This document shows positions 1-5,824 of a stretch of 11,610 nt of DNA, piece after piece; within the stretch, counting starts at the first letter, position 1; each line of letters begins with the position of its first letter. This stretch comes from Ilumatobacteraceae bacterium. Lineage in GTDB: Bacteria > Actinomycetota > Acidimicrobiia > Acidimicrobiales > Ilumatobacteraceae. The position numbers were made by a program, and so were the translations under genes. Under the pieces are notes generated by a model that was not told the origin of the DNA, did not search any database, and saw only the letters and a program-made list of their open reading frames with translations. The stretch lies in the NCBI GenBank assembly GCA_023257035.1, contig JALRDI010000356.1, forward strand, positions 1-11,610. Reading direction: 5' to 3'.

Positions 1-575
1 CAGTTGTCATGTCGCTTGGACGATTCTTTGATCGGTCATTCGGCCACTGCAAAAAACAAGATGTCCTGCTCGATGCCTGGGAGGTGCTCGAACACCGAGA
101 TTCACTACCCGATTGGTCTGTGCGAATGATTGGCGGGGCAGACGGGGCAAGTCGCGACTACGTGCTCGGGCTCCGCCGAAGGGCGCTGGAATTGAGGGCT
201 GAGATAGCTGTCAACGCGCCTCGTGAACTGGTGCGAACAACTCTCGGCGAGGCATCAATGTTGTGGCACGCGGCAGGGTTCGGAGAGGATCCATCGAGCC
301 ATCCCGATCGTTTCGAACATTTTGGTATCGCGGTTGTCGAAGCAATGGCGGCGGGCATTGTTCCAATTGTGTTCGGGGCCGCGGGTCCTGCTGAGATCGT
401 GCGCCACGGAGTCGACGGTTACCACTGGAACTCTGTCGACGAACTCATCGAGACGACCGAGCGAATCGCCGCTGACCAAGCCGAGTGGAAACAGCTCTCA
501 GAATCGGCCAGATTGCGTGCCCAGCAATACTCCGATGCGGCGTTCGGTGAGCGGCTTCTCACATTGTTGAATTGA
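1..575 (+). CDS. GT4-type glycosyltransferase, C-terminal part (5' end outside window)
   Basis: This is the C-terminal half of a retaining GT-B glycosyltransferase that transfers a sugar from an activated donor, probably to a lipid or polysaccharide acceptor at the cytoplasmic membrane face. The frame is open to the left edge (first full codon at base 3). The visible protein starts at the first strand of the second Rossmann domain (SLGRFF, then KKQDVLLDAW), so the acceptor domain lies outside the window. About 190 residues are visible, against 350-450 in full members. The donor-site E-x7-E motif lies in EHFGIAVVE (residues 103-111 counted from the ATG at base 9), followed by AMAAGIVPIV and a GPAEIV-x-HGVDGY stretch typical of GT4. 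A WHAAGFGEDPSSHPDRFEHF segment recalls the Alg11-like branch. The acceptor and sugar cannot be named. It is the only gene of its group here, so its operon must lie to the left. Confidence 0.85.
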   Translation, partial: VVMSLGRFFDRSFGHCKKQDVLLDAWEVLEHRDSLPDWSVRMIGGADGASRDYVLGLRRRALELRAEIAVNAPRELVRTTLGEASMLWHAAGFGEDPSSHPDRFEHFGIAVVEAMAAGIVPIVFGAAGPAEIVRHGVDGYHWNSVDELIETTERIAADQAEWKQLSESARLRAQQYSDAAFGERLLTLLN

Positions 576-584
576 GGTGAGGGA

Positions 585-1550
585 CTACGGTGCCCACACA
601 ACAGGAGTCCAGCGCAGGATGTGCCCTGAACCACCATCAACAGTCGAGCCATTGACTTCAAGACGAAGAAGGCGCCCGGACTCAACAGGCATCTCTTCGA
701 CGAGGCGATGGCTGAACTCCAGCAGGTCGCCTTCGTATGCAGGACCGACATGGTCGCATCCGTCCCATGAAACGACCTGGGCAAGGCCGGGAAGAATGCG
801 GGTCAGCGACGCTTGTGCGAGCGCCTGAACATGCCCGCCGTACACCAGGCGTCGTCCGTTAGCGCCAAGCGTATGGTCGCGGTGCACAGCAGCCTGATTG
901 AACGTGCTGCGAGCGAATGGCGCAGCGAGATCAATGTGGTCACGAAGTGGGTCGGTGCGATCTTCGCCAACAGACCAGTCGATCTTTGGCAAGGTTGACA
1001 GATCCCACTGAGGAACGGCGCCGGCAAGATCGCCAAGCGGGGTGGGATCAGACGGGCCCGGGATGTCATCTGCATGACCAGTGCCTCCTGCTCGAGCAGG
1101 AATCAAGGCGCAGCGTTCGTACTCAACGACTGGCCCATTCTCCGACGATGTCGTAATGCCAAGCCACACCTTGCCACGATGCTGGTCGCCCTTTGGTGCC
1201 GATTCTCTCAGCCCAAGAACTGTCGCAGTCGTTGTGAGGGTCTCGCCGACATGAACGGGGCGAAGGATTCGCACCGACCGGTAGTACAAGTTCGCAATCG
1301 CTCGCCGAGTTGCATTCGTCGTTTGGCCAATTGAGAAATGCATCACCAAGCCAGGATTCGCCAGAGCCTGAGAACCGCCTGAAACCTGTCGGTGAATGTT
1401 CTGGTCGGCAGTTTGTAGATGCTGATCACCGGTTACCGCTCGGTACCAGGTGTTATCACCCTCTGTGAGAGTGACTGACGGGAGCGGTGGGATCTGACCG
1501 CCTACGGTGAAATCTTCGAACATCGGACCAAATTCGTGGGGGAGAACCAT
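585..1550 (-). CDS. MaoC-family double-hotdog acyl dehydratase/hydratase
   Basis: This 321-residue protein is made of two hotdog folds in tandem, as in MaoC-like acyl-CoA hydratases that add water to or remove it from CoA thioesters. Domain 1 (about residues 11-150) has FEDFTVGG, TLTEGDNTWYRAVTGDQ and RILRPVHVGETL. Domain 2 (about 190-321) has STFNQAAVHRDH, GRRLVYGGHVQALAQAS and GPAYEGDLLEF. The layout resembles mesaconyl-CoA hydratase-like proteins, but the substrate is unknown. The usual hydratase signature G-D-x-N-P-x-H is incomplete in both halves: domain 1 keeps D42 but has T47 where His is expected, while domain 2 has N218 at the Asp position but keeps H223. A single active site may be built from both halves, or activity may be altered. 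It is the last gene of the leftward riboflavin cluster, 59 bp after ribH with no terminator visible between them. No strong ribosome site precedes the ATG. An in-frame TGA 13 codons before the ATG, with no alternative start between, supports the start; M10 is the next candidate. Confidence 0.75.
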   Translation of the reverse strand: MVLPHEFGPMFEDFTVGGQIPPLPSVTLTEGDNTWYRAVTGDQHLQTADQNIHRQVSGGSQALANPGLVMHFSIGQTTNATRRAIANLYYRSVRILRPVHVGETLTTTATVLGLRESAPKGDQHRGKVWLGITTSSENGPVVEYERCALIPARAGGTGHADDIPGPSDPTPLGDLAGAVPQWDLSTLPKIDWSVGEDRTDPLRDHIDLAAPFARSTFNQAAVHRDHTLGANGRRLVYGGHVQALAQASLTRILPGLAQVVSWDGCDHVGPAYEGDLLEFSHRLVEEMPVESGRLLRLEVNGSTVDGGSGHILRWTPVVWAP

Positions 1551-1609
1551 GGTCGTGATGTTACGTTGCTTCGCCCGTGCGGCTCACATCGATGTTGCGA
1601 GTTTGTTCG

Positions 1610-2095
1610 TTACTGCGTTGAAAGCTCGTCGCAGACAGCGAGCAACTCGAGGGCTGCTTCGGCTGCTTCGGCTCCCTTATTCCCGGGGCCATCGACGGAA
1701 CGTTCGTCTGCTTGGGCTTCGGTATCGACTGTCAGAATTCCATTCGTCACAACGCGACCCGAGTCAAGCCCAACACGCATGACCCCTGCAGAACTCTCAT
1801 TCGAGACCACCTCGAAGTGGTAGGTGTCGCCCCGGAGCACCACGCCGAGTGCAATGGCAGCATCAAATTTGCCGGTCGCAAGCGCAGCCTGCATCGCAAT
1901 TGGAATCTCAAGCGCTCCAGGCACCTTGATGGAAACGATGTCCTCCTCGGCGACTCCTGCGCGCAACAGCGCTGTCTTGGCTCCGTTCTCGAGGCGGTTA
2001 ACAATGAGGTCGTTAAATCGTGCACACACCAAGGCGACACGTCTACCTATCCCATCGAGAGTAGGGCCAGCACCAGTGGTCAGGTTTTTGCTCAC
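1610..2095 (-). CDS. ribH: 6,7-dimethyl-8-ribityllumazine synthase
   Basis: Lumazine synthase condenses 5-amino-6-ribitylaminouracil with 3,4-dihydroxy-2-butanone 4-phosphate to give 6,7-dimethyl-8-ribityllumazine, the penultimate step to riboflavin. Members assemble into cytosolic pentamers or icosahedral shells. At 161 residues it has the usual length. Visible motifs are ARFND (25-29), VPGALEIP (58-65), ALGVVLRGDTYHFEVVSNES (82-101, with the catalytic His at H93), NGILTV (118-123) and R132 followed by GNKGAEAA (138-145), where R132 fits the phosphate-binding Arg. The start codon is GTG, overlapping the ribBA stop as GTGA. An AGGAG at 2103-2107, seven bases before the GTG, supports that start. 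Substrates come from RibD (via a dephosphorylated product) and RibBA, both encoded just upstream, and the product feeds RibE. The stop is TAA. Confidence 0.97.
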   Translation of the reverse strand: MSKNLTTGAGPTLDGIGRRVALVCARFNDLIVNRLENGAKTALLRAGVAEEDIVSIKVPGALEIPIAMQAALATGKFDAAIALGVVLRGDTYHFEVVSNESSAGVMRVGLDSGRVVTNGILTVDTEAQADERSVDGPGNKGAEAAEAALELLAVCDELSTQ

Positions 2096-3363
2096 TGTTC
2101 CGCTCCTACTTGTCCGAAGTCGTCGGGGATGAGATGTCCCATGCGGTCGCGCTTCGTCTTGAGGTAGTGCTCGGCCTCGGGGTGAACCGGCACATGCAAT
2201 GGTTCACGGCCTTCAATGGTGAGGCCGAAGCCGTCAAGACCACCGTATTTGGCAGGGTTGTTGGTGAGTAGGCGCAGCTTGCGAACACCGAGGTCAACAA
2301 GAATCTGGGCGCCGATTCCGTATTCGCGGCTATCGACTGGAAGACCAAGTTCGATATTTGCGTCAACGGTGTCAAGACCAGAGTCTTGAAGGTCATACGC
2401 CCGCAATTTGTGGCTGATTCCAATGCCGCGGCCTTCGTGGCCACGCAAGTACACCACTGCGCCACGGCCGTGTTCAGCAATTCGACGCATTGATTCGTGT
2501 AGTTGAGGCCCGCAGTCACATTTGACACTTGCGAATACGTCGCCGGTAAGGCATTCGCTGTGGACACGAACGAGCACAGGATCGTCATTCGATTCATCAC
2601 CCAAGTCGCCTTTGACGAAGGCGAGGTGGGTTTCACCGTCCACAAGGCTTCGGAAGGCGTGGCATCGGAATTCACCAAATTCGGTTGGAACCCGAGCCTC
2701 GGCCGACCGAACGATGAGTTTCTCGCTGCGACGGCGATAGCGGATGAGATCAGCGATCGAGATGAACTTGAGATTGTGCTCGTCAGCGAATGCCCGAAGT
2801 TCTGGGCCGCGCATCATTGAGCCGTCTTCTGAGACCAACTCGCACAGCACGCCGGCTGATTCGCGTCCGGCGAGTCGAGCCAGATCGAGAGCGGCTTCGG
2901 TGTGTCCCGCGCGCTTCAGGACGCCCCCGGGTCGTGCCTGGAGAGGGAAGATGTGTCCGGGACGGTTGAACTCTTCGGCGGGAACCTCCCGGTCAGCTAG
3001 CGCCTTAATTGTTGCCGCACGATCAGCTGCCGAGATTCCTGTTGTTGTACCCGACCTGAGGTCAACAGTCACGGTGAACGCGGTTCCCTGCGACTCGTTG
3101 TTTGCCATTGGCGGAACCATGAGGGGAAGCCGAAGATCGGCACAGCGGTCGCCATCAAGCGAGACGCAAATCACACCAGAGGTGTAGCGAACGAAGAACG
3201 CAATGGAAGCATCGGTGGCGGCATCGGCAGCCATGATGAGGTCACCCTCATTCTCGCGGTCTTCATCGTCGGCAACGACAACAATGCCGCCAGCCGCAAT
3301 GGCTGCAATAGCTTCCTCGACTGGATCGAGTCGGACGGTTTCCGGGTTGGTTTCGGTACTCAT
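2092..3363 (-). CDS. ribBA: Bifunctional DHBP synthase / GTP cyclohydrolase II
   Basis: This is a fusion of the two entry enzymes of riboflavin synthesis. The N-terminal RibB half (about 1-205) turns ribulose 5-phosphate into 3,4-dihydroxy-2-butanone 4-phosphate. It carries DDEDRENEGD (32-41), RPGHIFPLQARPGG (134-147) with RAGHTEAA (151-158), and CELVSEDGSMMR (174-185). The C-terminal RibA half (about 210-423) opens GTP to 2,5-diamino-6-ribosylamino-4-pyrimidinone 5'-phosphate. It carries the zinc cysteines C271, C282 and C284 (CLTGDVFASVKCDCG), RGHEGRGIGISHKLRAYDLQD (307-327) and LLTNNPAKYGGLDGFG (365-380). All key residues expected for both activities are present, so both halves are probably active, unlike RibBA proteins with one decayed half. 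Length (423) is normal. The start is an ATG 11 bp after the ribE stop with only a weak ribosome site. The TGA stop overlaps the GTG of ribH. Confidence 0.97.
   Translation of the reverse strand: MSTETNPETVRLDPVEEAIAAIAAGGIVVVADDEDRENEGDLIMAADAATDASIAFFVRYTSGVICVSLDGDRCADLRLPLMVPPMANNESQGTAFTVTVDLRSGTTTGISAADRAATIKALADREVPAEEFNRPGHIFPLQARPGGVLKRAGHTEAALDLARLAGRESAGVLCELVSEDGSMMRGPELRAFADEHNLKFISIADLIRYRRRSEKLIVRSAEARVPTEFGEFRCHAFRSLVDGETHLAFVKGDLGDESNDDPVLVRVHSECLTGDVFASVKCDCGPQLHESMRRIAEHGRGAVVYLRGHEGRGIGISHKLRAYDLQDSGLDTVDANIELGLPVDSREYGIGAQILVDLGVRKLRLLTNNPAKYGGLDGFGLTIEGREPLHVPVHPEAEHYLKTKRDRMGHLIPDDFGQVGAEQ
2103..2107 (-). promoter_or_regulatory. Shine-Dalgarno site of ribH
   Basis: On the minus strand this reads AGGAG, seven bases before the GTG start of ribH and inside the last codons of ribBA. 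It decides the choice of the GTG start and suggests that ribH is translated both by termination-reinitiation from ribBA and by direct ribosome loading. Confidence 0.7.
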
Positions 3364-3374
3364 GGATAGTCCAT

Positions 3375-3947
3375 TCAGGAGTTGAGGTGGGGGGTGATCA
3401 TTCGCTCGACGTATTTTGCGATGACGTCAACTTCAATATTGACAAGGTCGTTTGGTTGTTTCGATCCGAGGTTTGTTACCTCGGCGGTGTGTGGGATGAC
3501 AGCCACAGAGAACGTGTCATCGATGACGTCAACAATGGTGAGACTGACGCCGTCGACTGTCACTGAACCCTTTTCGACCATGTATTTGGTCAATTCGGAA
3601 GGAACACGCACTCGAAGATCTGGCACTCGCTCGACGATCGCACCGACAGCATCGACGTGCCCCTGGACGATGTGGCCCCCCATCCGTTGGGACGCAGCGA
3701 CTGCTCGCTCAAGATTGACCGGGGTGCCAACACCGAGCTGGCGAAAGGCTGTGCGCTCCAAGGTTTCTTCGGAGAGGTCGGCCTCCCACATGGCGTCGGT
3801 GAACTCAACGACGGTGAGGCAGCATCCGTTCACTGCAATTGAGTCGCCTAGCCCTACGTCTTCGAGTACGGCCGATGCTCCGATGCGGAGGCGGCCCGAT
3901 TCGAGAGACTCGACTACTCCAACTTCTTCAACGATTCCGGTGAACAT
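3375..3947 (-). CDS. ribE: Riboflavin synthase, alpha subunit
   Basis: Riboflavin synthase carries out the last step, dismutating two molecules of 6,7-dimethyl-8-ribityllumazine into riboflavin and a pyrimidinedione that RibH reuses. The protein (190 residues, slightly shorter than the roughly 200-215 typical) begins with the diagnostic MFTGIVEE. It shows two tandem lumazine-binding barrels: the first with GDSIAVNGCCLTVV (34-47), the second from about residue 95, with KGSVTVDGVSLTIVDV (126-141). RMGGHIVQGHVDAVG (88-102) joins the two, and DVIAKYVER lies near the C-terminus in the trimerisation region. Its ATG shares one base with the ribD stop (TGATG), a classic sign of translational coupling, and ribBA follows after 11 bp. 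The gene is called ribE in most actinobacteria and ribC in some others. Confidence 0.97.
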   Translation of the reverse strand: MFTGIVEEVGVVESLESGRLRIGASAVLEDVGLGDSIAVNGCCLTVVEFTDAMWEADLSEETLERTAFRQLGVGTPVNLERAVAASQRMGGHIVQGHVDAVGAIVERVPDLRVRVPSELTKYMVEKGSVTVDGVSLTIVDVIDDTFSVAVIPHTAEVTNLGSKQPNDLVNIEVDVIAKYVERMITPHLNS

Positions 3948-4996
3948 CAGTGCTCAGCTCTTTCTTTGGTCGGTGGATCAACGAGGAGGAGGACATCGCC
4001 GTCAAGGACACGAGTGTCGATGATTGACCCGCGGGTGAAATCGCCAATCGTTTTACGAGAAGCGGTGTTGATCAGAGGGTACGAAGGGGCGCCTCCCATG
4101 AATCCTGGTGCGATGTAGACAGCCCATCGGTCGATAAGCCCAGCGTTATAGAACGAGGCCAGAGTGGTTGCTCCGCCTTCAACGAGTACCTGTAGGCAAC
4201 CCTGCGAGCCGAGTTCGTCAAGTAGGTCTTCAAGGCTGGAAGACCATTGAAGGCATGGATGGACCTTTGCGCCATCTGGAGCTGTTCCGAGGACCACACG
4301 TATCGGATCTCGGCCCTCAACATGGCGAACTGTCAGAGAGGGATCATCCATTCGGACCGTTCCAGCGCCAACGATGATCGCATCGCTCTCTGCGCGTAGC
4401 CGATGTGCGTCGCGGCGAGCAGCTTCTCCTGTGATCCACTGTGATGAACCATCCGCCGCAGCGGTGTGGCCATCGAGAGTTGCTGCGATTTTTGCGAGAA
4501 CGAACGGTCGACCAGTTCGACGATGATGAGCGTACGGAAGGAGTTGCTGGAGAACTTCAGATCCGCACACGCCAGTGTCGACGGTGATTCCCGCTTCGCG
4601 AAGAGTGGTTAGCCCGTTCCCGGCTACTTGAACATCAGGGTCGATGATTGCGACGACGACTCGGGAAATTCCTGCTTCGATAATCGCATCCGTGCATGGT
4701 GGAGTGCGCCCGACATGGCAGCAGGGCTCCAACGTAACAACGAGGGTTCCTCCACGAGCCTGCTCGCCGGCTTGTTGAAGCGCGGAGACTTCTGCATGAG
4801 CGCCACCGACGGGGGCGGTTGCACCGGCTCCAACAATGTTGCCTGATGCCGAAACCACAACAGCGCCAACCCACGGATTCGGCGAAGTGCGAGTTCGAGC
4901 AGTTTCGGCGACACCCATCGCGATGCGCATGAGCGCGGCATCATCGCTCGGATTTGGGGCGTCGATTGCGCCAAGATCGAAAGAAAACTCAGTCAT
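3947..4996 (-). CDS. ribD: Bifunctional pyrimidine deaminase / reductase
   Basis: RibD performs steps two and three of the riboflavin pathway: deamination of the GTP cyclohydrolase II product, then NADPH-dependent reduction of its ribosyl side chain. The N-terminal deaminase domain (about 20-145) has the zinc site H67-A-E69 (GGAHAEVSAL) and PCCHVGRTPPC (91-101; ligands C92 and C101). The reductase domain (about 165-345) has FVLAKIAATLDG (165-176), QWITGEAARRDAHRLRAESD (186-205), the GAGTVRMDDPSL loop and VEGGATTLASF (272-282). At 349 residues it is a normal, slightly compact member. It is the first gene after the FMN riboswitch, 57 bases downstream. No convincing Shine-Dalgarno precedes the ATG, and an in-frame TGA eight codons upstream rules out longer starts; M23 is a possible shorter start. 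The stop overlaps ribE. Confidence 0.96.
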   Translation of the reverse strand: MTEFSFDLGAIDAPNPSDDAALMRIAMGVAETARTRTSPNPWVGAVVVSASGNIVGAGATAPVGGAHAEVSALQQAGEQARGGTLVVTLEPCCHVGRTPPCTDAIIEAGISRVVVAIIDPDVQVAGNGLTTLREAGITVDTGVCGSEVLQQLLPYAHHRRTGRPFVLAKIAATLDGHTAAADGSSQWITGEAARRDAHRLRAESDAIIVGAGTVRMDDPSLTVRHVEGRDPIRVVLGTAPDGAKVHPCLQWSSSLEDLLDELGSQGCLQVLVEGGATTLASFYNAGLIDRWAVYIAPGFMGGAPSYPLINTASRKTIGDFTRGSIIDTRVLDGDVLLLVDPPTKERAEH

Positions 4997-5065
4997 GTTG
5001 CGTGCGGCGCGGGGTCATGCAACAAGAGAACAGCAACAAGGTGCTGCTTGCTCACCTGCTCTCAT
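4989..5065 (-). other. Possible overlapping leader mini-ORFs between riboswitch and ribD
   Basis: Two very short frames fill the space between aptamer and ribD on the minus strand. The first starts at the ATG of the conserved GGATG segment of the aptamer (5065) and encodes 16 residues, MRAGEQAAPCCCSLVA, ending at 5015. Its stop overlaps, as ATGA, the ATG of a second frame (5018 to 4989) encoding nine residues, MTPRRTQHD. That second frame overruns the ribD ATG and stops five bases inside ribD. The first ATG is fixed by aptamer conservation, so the arrangement may be chance. If translated, it would let ribosomes reach a ribD start that lacks a clear ribosome site. Confidence 0.2.
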
Positions 5066-5170
5066 CCGGACTCTTACCGTCGGCCCCGGAGTTTCACCGG
5101 ATCGGCCTTTGTCGAAACAAAGGTTCGCGGGCTGTACCGCCGGTCGGGAATTACACCCAACCCCGCAGGT
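5054..5170 (-). ncRNA. FMN riboswitch (RFN element)
   Basis: The minus strand here carries the conserved blocks of the FMN aptamer in order: closing stem P1 (ACCTGC at 5170-5165 pairing with GCAGGT at 5059-5054), GTGTAATTCCCGACCGGCGG, GCCCGCGA, GATCCGGTGAAACTCCGG, GGCCGACGGT and AGTCCGGATG. A variable extra stem, CCTTTGT and ACAAAGG around a TTCG tetraloop (5123-5106), sits between the halves. The element senses flavin mononucleotide and normally shuts off downstream riboflavin genes when FMN is plentiful. It lies 57 bases before ribD, the first gene of the cluster. I see no GC-rich hairpin with a U-run between aptamer and start codon, so control is more likely at translation (or through another termination mode) than by an intrinsic terminator. 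Confidence 0.97.
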
Positions 5171-5181
5171 CATTAAGTTGT

Positions 5182-5210
5182 GTTGTAGAGCGTACCCGCT
5201 GAGTTACGAA
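5182..5210 (-). promoter_or_regulatory. Candidate promoter of the rib cluster
   Basis: On the minus strand TTCGTA (5210-5205) and TACAAC (5187-5182) are separated by 17 bases and resemble -35 and -10 elements, though both match the sigma-70-type consensus only partly. A start about seven bases on would place the RNA 5' end near 5175, just before the P1 stem of the FMN aptamer, which is where a riboswitch transcript should begin. The -35 overlaps the last codon and stop of the carbonic anhydrase gene. Readthrough from that gene is the alternative. Confidence 0.3.
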
Positions 5211-5740
5211 CCGTTCGTGTTGTTCTCAAGGACTTCTTCGAGCAGCCCAGTTTCGACGTTGTACACGAATCCCCGGATGTGATCTTTATGAGTGATGAAC
5301 GGGGTTGCTCGAAGGCGCCGCAGCGATTGCAAGACATCGGCGTGCGGATCAGAGAACGACTCGAGTGCCCACCATGGCTTGATGCCGATTTCGGCTTCGA
5401 GTTCAGCTTTGAAGGCGTCTTCGGTGACTTTCATTAGTCCACAATCGGTGTGGTGAAGCAGCACGATTTCTCTCGTCCCGAGGAATCGCTGTGAGAGGCA
5501 TAGCGATCGGATGACGTCGTCTGTGATCACACCCCCGGCATTTCGAATGATGTGAGCCTCTCCATGTTGCAGTCCGAGAATCTCGAACGTGTCCATGCGC
5601 GAGTCCATGCAGCCGACGATGGCAAGTTGACGTTTGGGGTTGACCTGAAGGTGGCTGTCATCGAACCCGACTGCGTACCGACGGTTGTTCTCCAGCAGTT
5701 CGTCAGTGCTCGGAGTGAAGTCATTCTCAGAGGAGGGCAT
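5204..5740 (-). CDS. Beta-class carbonic anhydrase
   Basis: Beta-carbonic anhydrase interconverts carbon dioxide and bicarbonate in the cytosol using zinc. The zinc site is visible as C44 in CMDSRMD (with the D46/R48 dyad), H97 and C100 in LLHHTDCG. IIRNAGG (64-70), TDDVIRSL (73-80) and SQRFLGTREIVLL (83-95) fit the family. The C-terminal RGFVYNVETGLLEEV and the overall length (178 residues) closely resemble the small Mycobacterium Rv1284-type enzymes. The gene is divergent from the pyr operon, whose CarAB consumes bicarbonate, and lies 34 bp upstream of the FMN aptamer on the same strand as the rib genes. A link to pyrimidine and arginine precursor supply is plausible but inferred from position. 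The ATG has only a weak ribosome site (GAGAG about ten bases upstream). I could not pick out a convincing promoter in the 84-bp divergent gap for this strand. Confidence 0.93.
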   Translation of the reverse strand: MPSSENDFTPSTDELLENNRRYAVGFDDSHLQVNPKRQLAIVGCMDSRMDTFEILGLQHGEAHIIRNAGGVITDDVIRSLCLSQRFLGTREIVLLHHTDCGLMKVTEDAFKAELEAEIGIKPWWALESFSDPHADVLQSLRRLRATPFITHKDHIRGFVYNVETGLLEEVLENNTNGS

Positions 5741-5747
5741 ACCTACA

Positions 5748-5776
5748 TTCTCTCACGTCTGACCACGCGCTATGCT
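5748..5776 (+). promoter_or_regulatory. Candidate promoter of the pyr operon
   Basis: TATGCT at 5771-5776 is a fair -10 match. A weak -35 (TTCTCT, 5748-5753) lies 17 bases upstream, close to the start of the divergent carbonic anhydrase gene. Initiation six or seven bases downstream would begin the RNA at about 5782-5783, exactly at the base of the PyrR-binding hairpin, which supports the -10 assignment. The -35 is poor, so confidence is limited. Confidence 0.4.
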
Positions 5777-5782
5777 GACAGA

Positions 5783-5815
5783 GCCGTCAAGCGAGTCCCG
5801 TGAGGCCCGCACGGC
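5783..5815 (+). promoter_or_regulatory. PyrR-binding RNA hairpin in the pyr leader
   Basis: The leader contains AGTCCCGTGAGGCC (5794-5807), matching the known PyrR recognition consensus ARUCCNGNGAGGYU at every position except the last. It folds as expected for a binding loop: GCCGT (5783-5787) pairs with ACGGC (5811-5815), a CAA bulge follows on the 5' side, GCG (5791-5793) pairs with CGC (5808-5810), and the upper CC/GG stem closes the CGTGA loop. The hairpin ends one base before the AGGAG ribosome site of pyrR, and no terminator follows. UMP-bound PyrR holding this hairpin should block ribosome entry, the translational mode described for Mycobacterium smegmatis, rather than the Bacillus-type attenuation. 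Confidence 0.88.
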
Positions 5816-5820
5816 AGGAG
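5816..5820 (+). promoter_or_regulatory. Shine-Dalgarno site of pyrR
   Basis: AGGAG lies four bases before the pyrR ATG and directly next to the 3' strand of the PyrR hairpin. It fixes the pyrR start and is the likely target of translational repression. Confidence 0.75.
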
Positions 5821-5824
5821 CAAC

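Noticed and set aside
576..584. Possible bidirectional terminator between the converging glycosyltransferase and MaoC genes
   Set aside because: Only nine bases separate the stops and I see no inverted repeat with a T-run there. Termination must lie inside the neighbouring genes or be factor-dependent.
1551..1609. Possible promoter or terminator between ribH and the MaoC gene
   Set aside because: I see neither a hairpin with a T-run nor a convincing -35/-10 pair in these 59 bases on the minus strand.
1712..2167. Plus-strand frame of 151 codons opposite ribH
   Set aside because: It is antisense to a fully conserved ribH, with no ribosome site or domain. I see no reason to call a gene.
2106..2678. 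Minus-strand frame of 190 codons inside ribBA
   Set aside because: It is a shifted frame of the GTP cyclohydrolase II half, with no recognisable domain of its own.
3382..4023. Open plus-strand frame of 213 codons
   Set aside because: It is antisense to ribE and the end of ribD, both unambiguous by motif. The low-complexity Ser/Thr/Arg-rich product is typical of a shadow frame.
5140..5220. tRNA-like sequence on the minus strand: a D-arm-like GTAACTCAGCGGGTA, a CTTAAT stretch like a Lys anticodon loop, and CGGTTCG/CGACCG ends
   Set aside because: The D stem cannot pair, no anticodon stem forms, and the supposed T arm is the conserved GTGTAATTCCC block of the FMN aptamer. It is best explained as chance overlap of the carbonic anhydrase 3' end with the riboswitch.
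4836..5282. Plus-strand frame of 148 codons crossing the start of ribD, the riboswitch and the end of the carbonic anhydrase gene
   Set aside because: It reads antisense through a structured RNA and two real genes and has no protein family features.
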